A stretch of 64,000 nucleotides of DNA from Adiantum capillus-veneris (taxonomy: Eukaryota > Streptophyta > Polypodiopsida > Polypodiales > Pteridaceae), in the NCBI GenBank assembly GCA_014529385.2, contig CM043947.1:120726891-120790890 (forward strand), in the 5' to 3' direction. The stretch's first letter is position 1. Every line of letters starts with the position of its first letter. The translations under genes and the position numbers were made by a program. Of the stretch, positions 55,761 through 64,000 are shown piece by piece. The notes beneath the pieces were generated by a model. It saw only the letters and a program-made list of their open reading frames with translations. It ran no database searches and was not told the origin of the DNA.

Positions 55761-56022
55761 TTTTAGGGTGTGAGAGTATTCCTTTGGTGTTAGGGTTAGT
55801 GTAAATTCCTTGCTTGTTTGTGGGTTGCTCTAACGATTCTCCTCTTTTGCGTCCTAGTTCGCTCTTAAACTAGGTGGTGCCCCTTGTGTAGTTGGGATTT
55901 GGCTGTGGGTTTGTTGTTTTGGTTTGTGTTGTGTTGTGCCCCAGCCCCATTGAGCAGCACGGGAGCCTTGAAGGGTGTCTAGAGGCCACTCTTCTTGTTG
56001 CCCGCCCCGGACCGCCTCAAAT

Positions 56023-56040
56023 TGGTGCCCCCACTGAGGA
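56023..56040 (+). other. Primer-binding site of gypsy C
   Basis: TGGTGCCCCCACTGAGGA three bases after the inferred LTR end; 16 of 18 positions match the site of element D. Not the tRNA-iMet type. Confidence 0.8.
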
Positions 56041-56095
56041 CAGGCTTGTGTATGTTTTGTGAAGGCTCAACCTTTAGCATAATCAAGTAGCTTGC

Positions 56096-56308
56096 ATGAA
56101 TCACGAGAATTTGTATGATCCCTTCATTCCCATTGCAAGGCAAAAGGTACACATAATTGTTAGTACTAAGTTGCAATTTCAACGTGTCATTCGTAGAATT
56201 TTAGGTCCTCTTAGGTTGGCCGAGATAAACGCTTCAGTAAATCCTTTTATTTTGCCTCTCATTAGGTACGACCTTAGTTTGGACGTCTATATTTTTGTTT
56301 TGTTTTAA
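56096..56308 (+). CDS. 70-aa leader ORF of gypsy C
   Basis: ATG-initiated 70-residue product of unknown function, first of four ORFs upstream of gag. Core STKLQFQRVIRRILG, then NPFILPLIRYD and a hydrophobic end SLDVYIFVLF. About 66% identical by ungapped eye alignment to the 70-aa ORF in the LTRs of gypsy B. It also resembles its own neighbour (56330-56548). In B the ORF is inside the LTR before the primer-binding site; here it follows it. Both places fall in the RNA leader. Conservation across lineages suggests a real protein. No enzyme motif is visible. Confidence 0.65.
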   Translation: MNHENLYDPFIPIARQKVHIIVSTKLQFQRVIRRILGPLRLAEINASVNPFILPLIRYDLSLDVYIFVLF

Positions 56309-56329
56309 GCATTAGGACATGCATAGGCC

Positions 56330-56548
56330 ATGGATAATGGCCCAGGAATAGAGGTTTTTCCCTTTCATTTTACTCCACACATTAGAATAAACGTTGCAAT
56401 TAGTAGAAAGATCCATTTTCAACAACGAATGGTGTTCATGTTTGGTGCCCAAAGAGCAGGAGAAATTCTTACATCACCAAACCCTGTCATTCTACCTCTC
56501 ATCAACTACCACACTTCTTTTGATGTACATGTGTTCATTTTATTTTAA
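56330..56548 (+). CDS. 72-aa leader ORF of gypsy C
   Basis: ATG-initiated 72-residue product, 21 bp after the stop of the 70-aa ORF. Core IRINVAISRKIHFQQRMVF and NPVILPLINY, ending SFDVHVFILF. About 57% identical to the 72-aa ORF of gypsy B. The order 70 then 72 is reversed relative to B (72 then 70). Both members of the pair share KxxFQ, an ILPLI-Y core and a hydrophobic end, so they descend from one ancestor. Function unknown. Confidence 0.65.
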   Translation: MDNGPGIEVFPFHFTPHIRINVAISRKIHFQQRMVFMFGAQRAGEILTSPNPVILPLINYHTSFDVHVFILF

Positions 56549-56582
56549 AATGAAGTGCAGCCCGGCAAAATAGTGTGTATGT

Positions 56583-57128
56583 TTGTTTTTCTTTGTCCAA
56601 GTTGTTACAAGAAACAAAAAAACGATCATTTGTTCTAACTGGGAATGTGTGTGCAGTGAAATTTCAATCCTTAGAGATCTAGCTCTATTACCAATTGAGT
56701 TGCAGGAGCAAGTAGTAAGGCGTCTCCCTCATAACAAGAGGGTGGTGAAGTTAAGACGGAAGGTCCTACGCGTGGATTCCATTTTCCTCTTGTTGTTGGG
56801 CACTAAGGAAGACCGCGCATTCATCCAACTAGTGTGTGCCCTAAGATTGGTAAATAGAGTGAAATTTGGCGTTTGGCGAGTGCATTTCACCATTGAGGAA
56901 GACTCTTCAGGAAACTTGCGGCCAGAGTTCACGCTTCATAGACTCACATTTGGTGAATTTTTCCCTCATTTGCGTCTTATTAATAGTCTTCCTTTCGCTT
57001 TCAACAAAGGAGATAGGGAGCTATTTAGAGCTTGTCTTAATAAAGAGAGCATAGAGAAGATTGCAAATTTGTATAAATTCTCATCCTTCTCTACTTTCTA
57101 TGACACTTTGTTCATAGAGACATTGTAA
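56583..57128 (+). CDS. 181-codon leader ORF, F-box-like start
   Basis: Open frame with no ATG anywhere in it, so it needs splicing or a non-AUG start. After about 35 residues it has LLPIELQEQVVRRLPHN, which resembles the first helix of an F-box, then FIQLVCALRLVN, LHRLTFGEFFPHLRLINSLP and FNKGDRELFRACL. It is related along its length to the next ORF. A pyrimidine-rich stretch ending TTTGTCCAAG near its start could be a splice acceptor. Its role may be like that of Ogre ORF1, an upstream ORF of unknown function; F-box identity is inference from one motif. Confidence 0.5.
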   Translation: MFFFVQVVTRNKKTIICSNWECVCSEISILRDLALLPIELQEQVVRRLPHNKRVVKLRRKVLRVDSIFLLLLGTKEDRAFIQLVCALRLVNRVKFGVWRVHFTIEEDSSGNLRPEFTLHRLTFGEFFPHLRLINSLPFAFNKGDRELFRACLNKESIEKIANLYKFSSFSTFYDTLFIETL

Positions 57129-57150
57129 ATCTCTTTATGCTTTTGAATGA

Positions 57151-57630
57151 TTTAACCATAATCCTAAGGAGTTTTTGTCCAGGAATTTTGTAGCACAAGT
57201 GGAGTCTTTAAACCTTGCAAACTTGATTGGACTTGATGAGGATGTTCTTTATGAAATTGTGAGAAGGTTGCCTCACTCCGACTGTGTGGAACTCGAAGGA
57301 AAGGAGCTCCTAGTCAATTGCTACTTTCTCACGGCCTTCGACGAGCATGAAGATCTAGTTTTTTTACAAACCGCTTGTGCGTTGGGAATTGTAGAGCAAG
57401 TGCAATTCACTTGGGACGTGGTTGCTCTTTTGGATCCAGAAAATGAAGTTCTAGAGATTTCTGTTTATCGCCTTAGCTTTGAAGAATTTCAACCCTTCTT
57501 AGAGCTCATCAATAGTCTACCTTTTAGTTTTGATCAAACAAATCGAGACCTTATTGAAGCTTGGATAGCTGAAGAAGAAAACCTAGAGTGGTATTTTCTC
57601 ACTTCTTCATTTGCAGGCGAGTGGTTCTAA
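57151..57630 (+). CDS. 151-codon leader ORF, F-box-like start
   Basis: Open frame ending 50 bp before gag, also without an in-frame ATG. It begins after TTTTTGTCCAG, a good splice-acceptor sequence. It has LIGLDEDVLYEIVRRLPHSD near residues 17-36, closer to the F-box consensus than its neighbour, then FLQTACALGIVEQVQF, VYRLSFEEFQPFLELINSLP and FDQTNRDLIEAWI. The alignment to the 181-codon ORF (LTFGEFFPHLRLINSLP against LSFEEFQPFLELINSLP) shows duplication. Acidic overall. If an F-box, it would recruit targets to an SCF ubiquitin ligase, but the second half of the F-box is not evident. Confidence 0.5.
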   Translation, partial: FNHNPKEFLSRNFVAQVESLNLANLIGLDEDVLYEIVRRLPHSDCVELEGKELLVNCYFLTAFDEHEDLVFLQTACALGIVEQVQFTWDVVALLDPENEVLEISVYRLSFEEFQPFLELINSLPFSFDQTNRDLIEAWIAEEENLEWYFLTSSFAGEWF

Positions 57631-57679
57631 ATCTCTATTGTATCCCTTATTGTAACTCGTGTTGTAATCTTTCATAATA

Positions 57680-59829
57680 ATGGAGAGCCAACGCCAAATG
57701 TCTGGATATCCTCTTTTCTTTGGAGAGCTTGGAGAGGATGCAGAATTATTTTTAGCAAATTTCAAGATGTCTTGCCGTATCAAGAGGATAGTAACCGATC
57801 AAGAACGTGTAGAAATGTTTGAGGTGGTCCTTAGGAAAGATGCTAGTACTTGGTTTGACTCTTTGCCTGAGGAAGTTAAGGGGAATTACACAGAAGTGTT
57901 GAATCGTTTTAAGAGATACTTCTTTGATCCCCAAAACACTCAAAAACTATGGCAAGACATTGTTTCTCATAAGCAAAAAGACTTAGATGACTACTACTTG
58001 TACAAGCAAGAGTTTCTACGTCTTTGGGCTCTATGGATACAAATGTTGCTAACCCTGGTGATGGTGCAGAATTTTTAAAGAAGGAGAGGTTCATAGCCGG
58101 ACTCTTTCCTGACCTTAAGGTAAAAGTTGAGGCGGGTGCACCTGCTACTTTTGATGCAGCGGAAACTAGGGCTGCTGAGAAGTATAGGAAACTCAAGTGC
58201 TTAAGGGGAGAGGTTCCAATAGAAGTTCTTAGACCCAAAGGTAAGTCACAAGCATCAACATCTAGGGAGCTTCCTGAGGTAACGGCTGAAGTGATTGAGA
58301 AGTTAAATGAATCTTTAAGCAGCCTGTCAATTCACCTTGCACAAGCTGTAGGTCCAAAGGGACAAGCAAAGAAGTCAGAAGAGAGAGAGCCACGAACTAG
58401 GAGAGTCTTGCAATGTTGGAATTGCGGAGAGTCTGGACATGGGATGTATAATTGTCCTTGGCCCCGTGGAGAGCCAGGGAGACCTAACTTGAATTACCCA
58501 GTGATGAATGCAGGAGAAGGAGCTGGTCAACAACCAAGGCTTCTACAAAGGCCAAATGGACCAAGACCACCTCCACAAGGGGTAGAAGGAGTTCCACCTT
58601 TGCCAGATCCAAATGTGCATGTGGTAGAGGTGACAAATTCAAATGAGTTTGACATGGAAGCCAATGGCATTAAGCGTGGCCGAGGAAAAGGTAAAGAGAA
58701 AGAGGGTGTCCCATCACAGAGTGACCATGGACAAGGCAAGAAGGCAAAGGAGACCAAGGAAGCTAAGAGGACTCGACGTCGTATCAATCTCCAAGACTTC
58801 CCTCTTGGACATGGTATGGCTCCATACAACCTGTTGGAAGACATGCGAGGTAAGGGTCCTGATATCTCATGGCCTCAATTTCTTGCATTATGCCCACAAG
58901 TTAGGAGGGATTTAACAAAGGCAGTTAGCACTAGGAGAAAGGTAAAAGAGAGTTTTCCTGTTGTAAAAATTGCACATGCTGAAATGAACGAGGATATTAC
59001 ACCTGTGCTAGATTGTTACATAAAAGGAAGATTGGTTAGGAAAGGTCTAGTGGATGGGGGTGCACAAATTTGCATCATGACAGAAGGGCTCATGCAAAGA
59101 CTAGGCATGCACATCCATGAGACACCTGAAATCAAAGTGAAAATGGCAAACAATAGCAAGGCTAGGTGCGTAGGCATTTGTAAAAATGTTTTTGTGGAGG
59201 CCTTTGGCATTAAGAAGGCAGTGGATTTTTATGTCATGTCGACCAAGGGAAGTGGTTATCCATTTATCCTAGGAAGACCATGGCTAATGAAAATGCGAGC
59301 TTTGCAGGATTGGGAGAGTGGAAAGCTAATTTGCAGGAATGACAATCACAAGAAGGTTGTCTTTGACATGAAGGAGCAACGCCAAGAGGAGCTCCATGAA
59401 GAATCATCTCGAAGTGAGACGGAAGAAGATTGGACTGAAAACACTTCAGAAGAAGAAAGTAGCGGCAGCATTACTGAAGAGGAGTCCTCCATTGAAGTCA
59501 TGGGGGTAAGGTTTAAGCCAAACAACCAGGAGACCTCTTCTCGAGGTTTGGAAGAGGTAGGTTCCCAAGAGAACCAAAAGATGGAAGATGAAGGAATGTT
59601 AGAAGGTATGTTGTCTACAACACTTACAAAGAATGAAAGAGAGGAGTTCAAATGTGTGCTAAGGAAATTTCCAAAGCTTTTTGCTAAAGACTACACCGAT
59701 GTGCGTGGAGTAGATGTTGTTCAACACAAGATTGAGTTGAAGCCAGAGGCCACACCTAAGGCTCAAAAGCTACGAAGGCTAGGAGTCATTAAGGAGCAGG
59801 CTCTACTCAAGGAGGTAAGAAGCTTCTAG
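57680..59829 (+). pseudogene. Gypsy C gag and protease (one frameshift)
   Basis: Gag starts at the ATG at 57680 (MESQRQMSGYPLFFGELGED), with WFDSLPEEVKGNY and VSHKQKDLDDYYLYKQEFL. The frame shifts near 58020-58030, where QEFLRLWA must join MDTNVANPGDG. Then come ATFDAAETRAAEKYRKLK, a CCHC knuckle CWNCGESGHGMYNC near 58415, a basic Lys/Arg-rich linker, and the protease GLVDGGAQICIM near 59045 with ILGRPWLMKM. The active site reads DGGA, not DSGA or DTGA. An acidic linker follows. The frame ends at TAG 59827-59829, with the RT start in another frame. Confidence 0.85.
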
Positions 59830-61649
59830 CAGCAGGTTTCATTTATCCAGTGGAGAATTCAGAGTGGGTCTCTCCCCTTGTTGTCACTCCTAAGAAAAAC
59901 GGCAAGTGGAGGGTGTGTGTGGATTATCGTCCACTTAATGAGGCAACAAAAAGAGATCACTTTCCCCTCCCATTTCAGGATGAGATACTAAATGAAGTAG
60001 CTGGTCATGAGAAGTACACTGTGTGTGATGGCTACTCGGGTTACTTTCAAATAGGTATCGCATTGGAGGATCAATTGAAAACAACCTTTATCACTCCTTG
60101 GGGCTGTTATGCTTTTAGAGTCATGCCATTTGGCCTGACAAATGCTCCTGCAATTTTCCAACTCTTCATGAACATGGTGTTTCAAGCATTCTTTGGAAAG
60201 TCCATTAGGGTTTTTATTGATGATTTTTGCATTTATAGCTCAAAATCATTGCATCTACAAAGGGTAGAAGAAGGTTTAAAGAAGCTCTATGACATGGGAG
60301 GTCAACTCAACCCCGACAATTGTCACATAGCTGAGGATGAAGTGATCTTGCTTGGTCACAAGGTTTCCTATAAAGGCATTGAGGTGGATCCTTCAAAGGC
60401 AAAGGCTCTTATTGAGCTACCATCACCCAAGAGTCTTAAGGAGGTCATCTCTTTCATTCAGAAGGTGAAGTATATGTCACGCTTCATTCACTTAGCCTCG
60501 GAGTTGCTTCATCCTTTGCAAAAGTTAACACAACAAGTAGAATTTGCATGGTCTGATGAGATTGAAGAGTATTTTTGTAACATTAAAGTCATTTTGTCAG
60601 AGCTACCAACACTCATGCCTCCTTGTTGGGAGTACACATTCTTTGTTAGCTCTAGTGTTGGAAGGGAAACAATTGGTGCTGTGTTGCTACAACAAGATCC
60701 CCACAGTACAAGGATGCGACCCATCTACTTTGCTAGTAGGGTCATGAATGCTTTGGAGAGAGACTACACAGAAGCAGAACTCATGATGCTTTCTCTCATG
60801 TTTGCGGTGAGAAAGTTTAGATCCTACTTGCTACCAAAACCTTTTGTAATTCTCACTGCAGAAAATTTGTTCCCTTGGGTGTCATCTCAAATGAATCTTA
60901 GTACTAGGATCTCAAAGTGGATTATGGAGTTGCAAGAGTTTCAATACTCTTTCAAGGTAGAAGATAGTGTGCGTGCACAATTGGCAGGGATTCTCACTTA
61001 TAGGGTGCACGAAAAGGAGATTAAGGTGCTTGAAGTAAAGACCCTACCATTGCCACCACCAAAAAGTATTCCTAATGCTTTTACCTTGTTCTTTGATGGA
61101 GCTTTTCATCGAGCCACAGGAAAATCAGGGGGAGGGCTAGTGTTGCTCAACCCAAGTGGAGAGGTGGTCATGAAAGAGAAGTTCAATCTACCAAGTTCAG
61201 CTAGCAACAATGAAGCAGAATATGACACTCTACTTCATGGTTTGAAGATGTGCATTGGCCAAGGGATACAACGTCTCATGGTAAAAGGAGATGCACTTCT
61301 CATTGTTAAACAGATTTTAGGCATTTGGGCATGCAAGAATGAAAGCTTAAGGACAAAAGTTCATGCCATTCGTAGGCTATTTAATCAATTTGAGGAGGTG
61401 CAATTATATCATATTCCTAGGAAACAAAATGAAGATGCTGATTTACTTGCACAACAAGCCGTTGCATGTGTAAATAAAGAAGTGCAGGTCATCATGGTGG
61501 CAGCAACCGTCAAGCAACCGAGATACCAGGGATTGGAGTCATTGACTCCCATTATTAGCTACATTTTGGAGGGCGAGTTTCCACAAGACTTCACGAAGTC
61601 TCAGAAGAGGAGACTCATGAAGAAGGCAAGCGTATATCTCTTCCTCTAA
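59830..61649 (+). pseudogene. Gypsy C RT, RNase H and second RNase H
   Basis: 600-codon open frame. RT: ENSEWVSPLVVTPKKNGKW, CVDYRPLNEATKRDHFPLPF, VCDGYSGYFQI, FGLTNAPAIFQ and the catalytic box as VFIDDFCIY (FIDD). The first RNase H follows (FFVSSSVGRETIGAVLLQQ, then YTEAELMMLSLMFAVRKFRS). Then a second, archaeal-type RNase H: TLFFDGAFHRATGKSGGGL, SNNEAEYDTLLHGL, VKGDALLIVKQILGIW and PRKQNEDADLLAQQA. The second domain is the hallmark of Tat/Ogre elements. The frame ends at a TAA (61647-61649) where a sense codon is expected. It is one base out of frame from gag-protease. Confidence 0.9.
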
Positions 61650-62957
61650 GGCTCCCTCTATCAAAGAGGGAGGGATCAAGTATGCAGAAGAGTACCAACT
61701 ATTGAGGAAATTCCAGCCATTCTAAAAGGTTTGCATGAAGAAGCATGTGGTGGTCATTTTGCCCAAGAATTAACTGTGAAAAAGATTTTGCTTGCGGGGT
61801 ATGTTTGGCCAAGTCTGCATGTGGATGTCCAACATTGGTGTAAAAGTTGTCACAATTGTCAGGTAAATGGGAATAGAAGATTGGTTTATGGTCCAAGGCA
61901 AATCGTGCTTGCAAATGGACCGTTTGAAAAGTGGGGCATTGATGCTATGGGTCCTCTGCCTAGGACAAAAAATGGTAAACTCTACATTCTAGTGGCTGTA
62001 GACTATATGACTAGGTGGGTGGAAGCACAAAGTGTGGCAAAGGTAAATGAGAAGACAGTGAGCAAATTCGTCTACACTCACATTTGTTGTAGATTTGGCA
62101 CACCTTTGGAGATTGTTTCTGATAATGGTCCAGGGTTTAGAAAGGGATTGCTCACAGAAGTCTGTGAAGAACTTCACATTCTACATCGTCACAGTACACC
62201 CTACTATCCCCAATCAAATGGTTTGGTAGAAAAAGCTAATGGTGTCATTGCAGGCATCATTAGAAAGATGGTGAAAAACAAGACAAAGTTGTGGGATGAC
62301 TTCTTGTATGGTGCCTTGTGGGCGTATCGAACCACATATAGGGAAGCCACGGAGTTCACACCATTTCACTTGGTCTATGGTCAAGAGGCTTTACAGCCAA
62401 TTGAACTAAACATTCCAACAATGCGACTTCATGACAAAGCAGCACAAGATGATCAAGAAGCATGGATGGATCGACTTCTTACCTTAGCTGAGCTTGAGTG
62501 GAAAAGAGAAGCAGCATACGAGTGCTACAAGAGGAAAGCTACGCAGGCGAAGGAGAAGCTTGACAAGAAACTAAAGGACAAAGGCATCAATGAAGGAGAT
62601 CTGGTGCTAAGGTATGACAATCGACTCGATAATCGTTTTTATGCCAAGTTTGAAACTAGATGGCAAGGGCCATACATAGTCAAGAAGGCTTTCAATTCAA
62701 GTTACTATCAGCTTATGGACTTGAATGGTAAAGAGCACTCCAGGACAGTAAACGGGTATCGCTTGAAGCCCTATTTGAGTCGCCTTCTACCAAAGGATCT
62801 ACCAAAGATCTGTCCAAAGGCCGCTGTCTCATGTAAGTATTGCTACATGAAGCATGAGTGTAACTCCAGCCAAAATTCTGAGGGGCCAAACAATAAAGAT
62901 CTCGTCAAGGACTCTGAAGCACTCTCTTTGGAAAAGATGCTCTATGATGGTACATGA
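61650..62957 (+). pseudogene. Gypsy C integrase
   Basis: In frame with the RT across the single TAA. Zinc finger HEEACGGHFAQELTVKKI...WCKSCHNC, core with WGIDAMGPLP (Asp), EIVSDNGPGF (Asp) and NGLVEKANGV (Glu), then ALWAYRTTYREATEFTPF, FETRWQGPYIVKKAF (GPY module) and VNGYRLKPYLSRLL. A Cys-rich end (CKYCYMKHEC) follows. All three catalytic acids are present. The domain is fully open, so the only local defect is the TAA at 61647. It ends 28 bp before the 3' LTR. Confidence 0.9.
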
Positions 62958-62968
62958 ATATACCATCA

Positions 62969-62985
62969 TCCAGGGGGAGGGCTAA
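62969..62985 (+). other. Polypurine tract of gypsy C
   Basis: CCAGGGGGAGGGCTAA directly before the 3' LTR start TGATAGCC. Confidence 0.9.
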
Positions 62986-64000
62986 TGATAGCCGTTTTTC
63001 GGCTCTTTGTAATTGCCACAATGAGTTACCTCACCCTACCAAAATCACCCAAACACTGTGGCTATCCCTACCATTTCACTGTACATAGGCGTGCGTGAGT
63101 CACGGGACTTTTCCCATATCTTCTTCAAAAACCCTCAATTAGCTAGTCATTGGGCTAGTTGAGCCAAAAAAATAAAAATACAAAAATAAAATAAAAAATA
63201 TAAGTATATTATGGCCCATGCATATGTAAATATTTCTTTGTATATAGGGCCTAAATAAAAGATTTTTTCATAATTATTTTGGTATTTATTTAAATATTTC
63301 TACCTAGGTGTGTGTTATTTATGCTCTGTACATTGCCTCACCATTACCACAATTTTTTCTTACCATTTTTCATACTCTTTATTCCATATAGAAATATTTT
63401 CATGTAAGCTTCTCTTATATTTTGTGTAACTCCATCCCAACAAAAATCCAAAAAAACTAGTTCTATTTATGTGTATATTTTTTTCACTATTGTGATTTTT
63501 TCCTTCCTACATATATTCTCTATTACTCTCATAAATTAGACCACCAAAAATATTCATCTTTTTATGGTAGACTTATAATGAGAGAGATTTATTTTGACCC
63601 GTTTATATTTTTCCACCTATATTATTTATATTTGACATGTACATATTTTTTAGACCCCTCAATATTTGATTTTCTTAGTTGTACTATTCACTTATATCCT
63701 AATCTCAACAATATCTTCAATTATAGACCTACCAAATAAGGTCAAGGGTAGGTGGCATGCATACATGCACTATGGAGGGCTCACTTTTGGAGGTATTCAA
63801 AAGAATCATCCAAAGAAGAACCCCACAAGGACCTTGCAGTGGAAAAAAATGGTCGGTTTTGCTGAATTTTTAAAGTTCACTTGCTCTCCGAATTTGAAAA
63901 GATGATACAAACAAAAGTTGTAGCTCGTGGGCTGAACTTTTGCCTCAAATTTTTTCATATTTTTTTGAGCTACGAGCTGTGAGCTATGATTTTTTTAGTG
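62986..64000 (+). repeat. 3' LTR of gypsy C (cut by window end)
   Basis: First 1015 bp of the 3' LTR. Differs from 53338-54352 at three positions only (A/G near 62994, C/T in GGTATTTATTT, G/A in GAAAAGATGAT). Confidence 0.95.

Larger units (their letters stand above)
53338..56019 (+). repeat. 5' LTR of gypsy C
   Basis: Starts TGATAGCC. Its right limit is inferred from the primer-binding site, ending ACCGCCTCA, because the 3' LTR copy is cut off by the window end; this gives 2682 bp. TATAAAA at 55036-55042 divides it into about 1.7 kb U3 and about 0.95 kb transcribed part. A (CT)n tract is at 55703-55757. The 79-codon frame at 54018 recurs at 63666 only because the LTRs are nearly identical; it looks non-coding. 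Confidence 0.88.
53338..64000 (+). mobile_element. Gypsy element C (Tat-like, very young)
   Basis: Plus-strand Ty3/gypsy element truncated by the window end. 5' LTR 53338-56019 and the first 1015 bp of the 3' LTR (62986-64000) differ at only 3 positions. Order: LTR, primer-binding site, four small ORFs, gag, knuckle, protease, RT, RNase H, archaeal-type RNase H, integrase, polypurine tract, LTR. The dual RNase H places it with Tat/Ogre elements. Three breaks (two frameshifts, one stop) interrupt gag-pol. It disrupts the SWIM frame. Confidence 0.95.

Noticed and set aside
59800-59835. Tiny intron joining protease to RT in gypsy C (GTAAGA ... TTCTAG)
   Set aside because: The interval is about 15 bases, far below any plausible plant intron; a simple indel explains the frame change.

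Overview
The window is a repeat-dense piece of a land-plant nuclear genome. Evidence for this is plant-type LTR retrotransposons of both superfamilies, two CACTA (En/Spm) DNA transposons with plant tnp2/DUF4218/DUF4216 transposase architecture and GT-AG introns, a Cassandra-type element carrying a 5S rRNA segment, a tRNA-iMet primer-binding site of the usual plant copia type, and long dinucleotide microsatellites. No bacterial, organellar or conventional single-copy host gene is convincingly present. The species cannot be fixed from the sequence; a large-genome plant is likely and a seedless lineage is only a guess.

Layout. 1-8728: old flank with a copia 3' end (minus, LTR 1311-1586), a copia pol relic (plus, 3389-5515), an unidentified decayed coding stretch (5661-6996) and a gypsy RT/RNase H relic (minus, about 7707-8590). 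From 8729: a CACTA element in minus orientation (CACTA-2) that hosts nearly everything else. Nested in it are: gypsy element B (10833-27226, minus), which carries a Cassandra TRIM (15972-16718) and an intact copia element A (18165-23706); a G-rich-ended MITE (30150-30519); a 4.6-kb solo LTR (31242-35856) holding about twelve 150-bp tandem units; and a second CACTA of the same family in the opposite direction (CACTA-1, 36522-51600), which itself hosts gypsy element D (43939-51364, minus). After CACTA-1 come residual CACTA-2 sequence and SWIM zinc-finger coding sequence (minus), broken at 53338 by gypsy element C (plus), which runs off the window. CACTA-2's other terminus was not found.

Most boundaries are fixed by target-site duplications or by matching LTRs: CCTCA (Cassandra), GTGTT (copia A), CCTGA (solo LTR), CAT (CACTA-1), CATTTGGG (MITE), CCGG (B). 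By-eye LTR divergence orders the insertions: C is youngest (3 differences in about 1015 bp), A and B are about 2-3%, D is much older (above 10% in a sampled stretch). The CACTA elements are older than what sits in them.

The most unusual content is in the leaders of the gypsy elements. Element C has four small ORFs between its primer-binding site and gag: a related 70/72-aa pair, then a second related pair (about 181/151 aa) with an F-box-like motif and no in-frame ATG. The 70/72-aa pair has clear homologues (about 66% and 57% identity by eye) inside both LTRs of element B, a different gypsy lineage, where the two ORFs overlap by ATGA. Conserved, duplicated leader ORFs shared between retrotransposon lineages are the best candidate for an undescribed system here.
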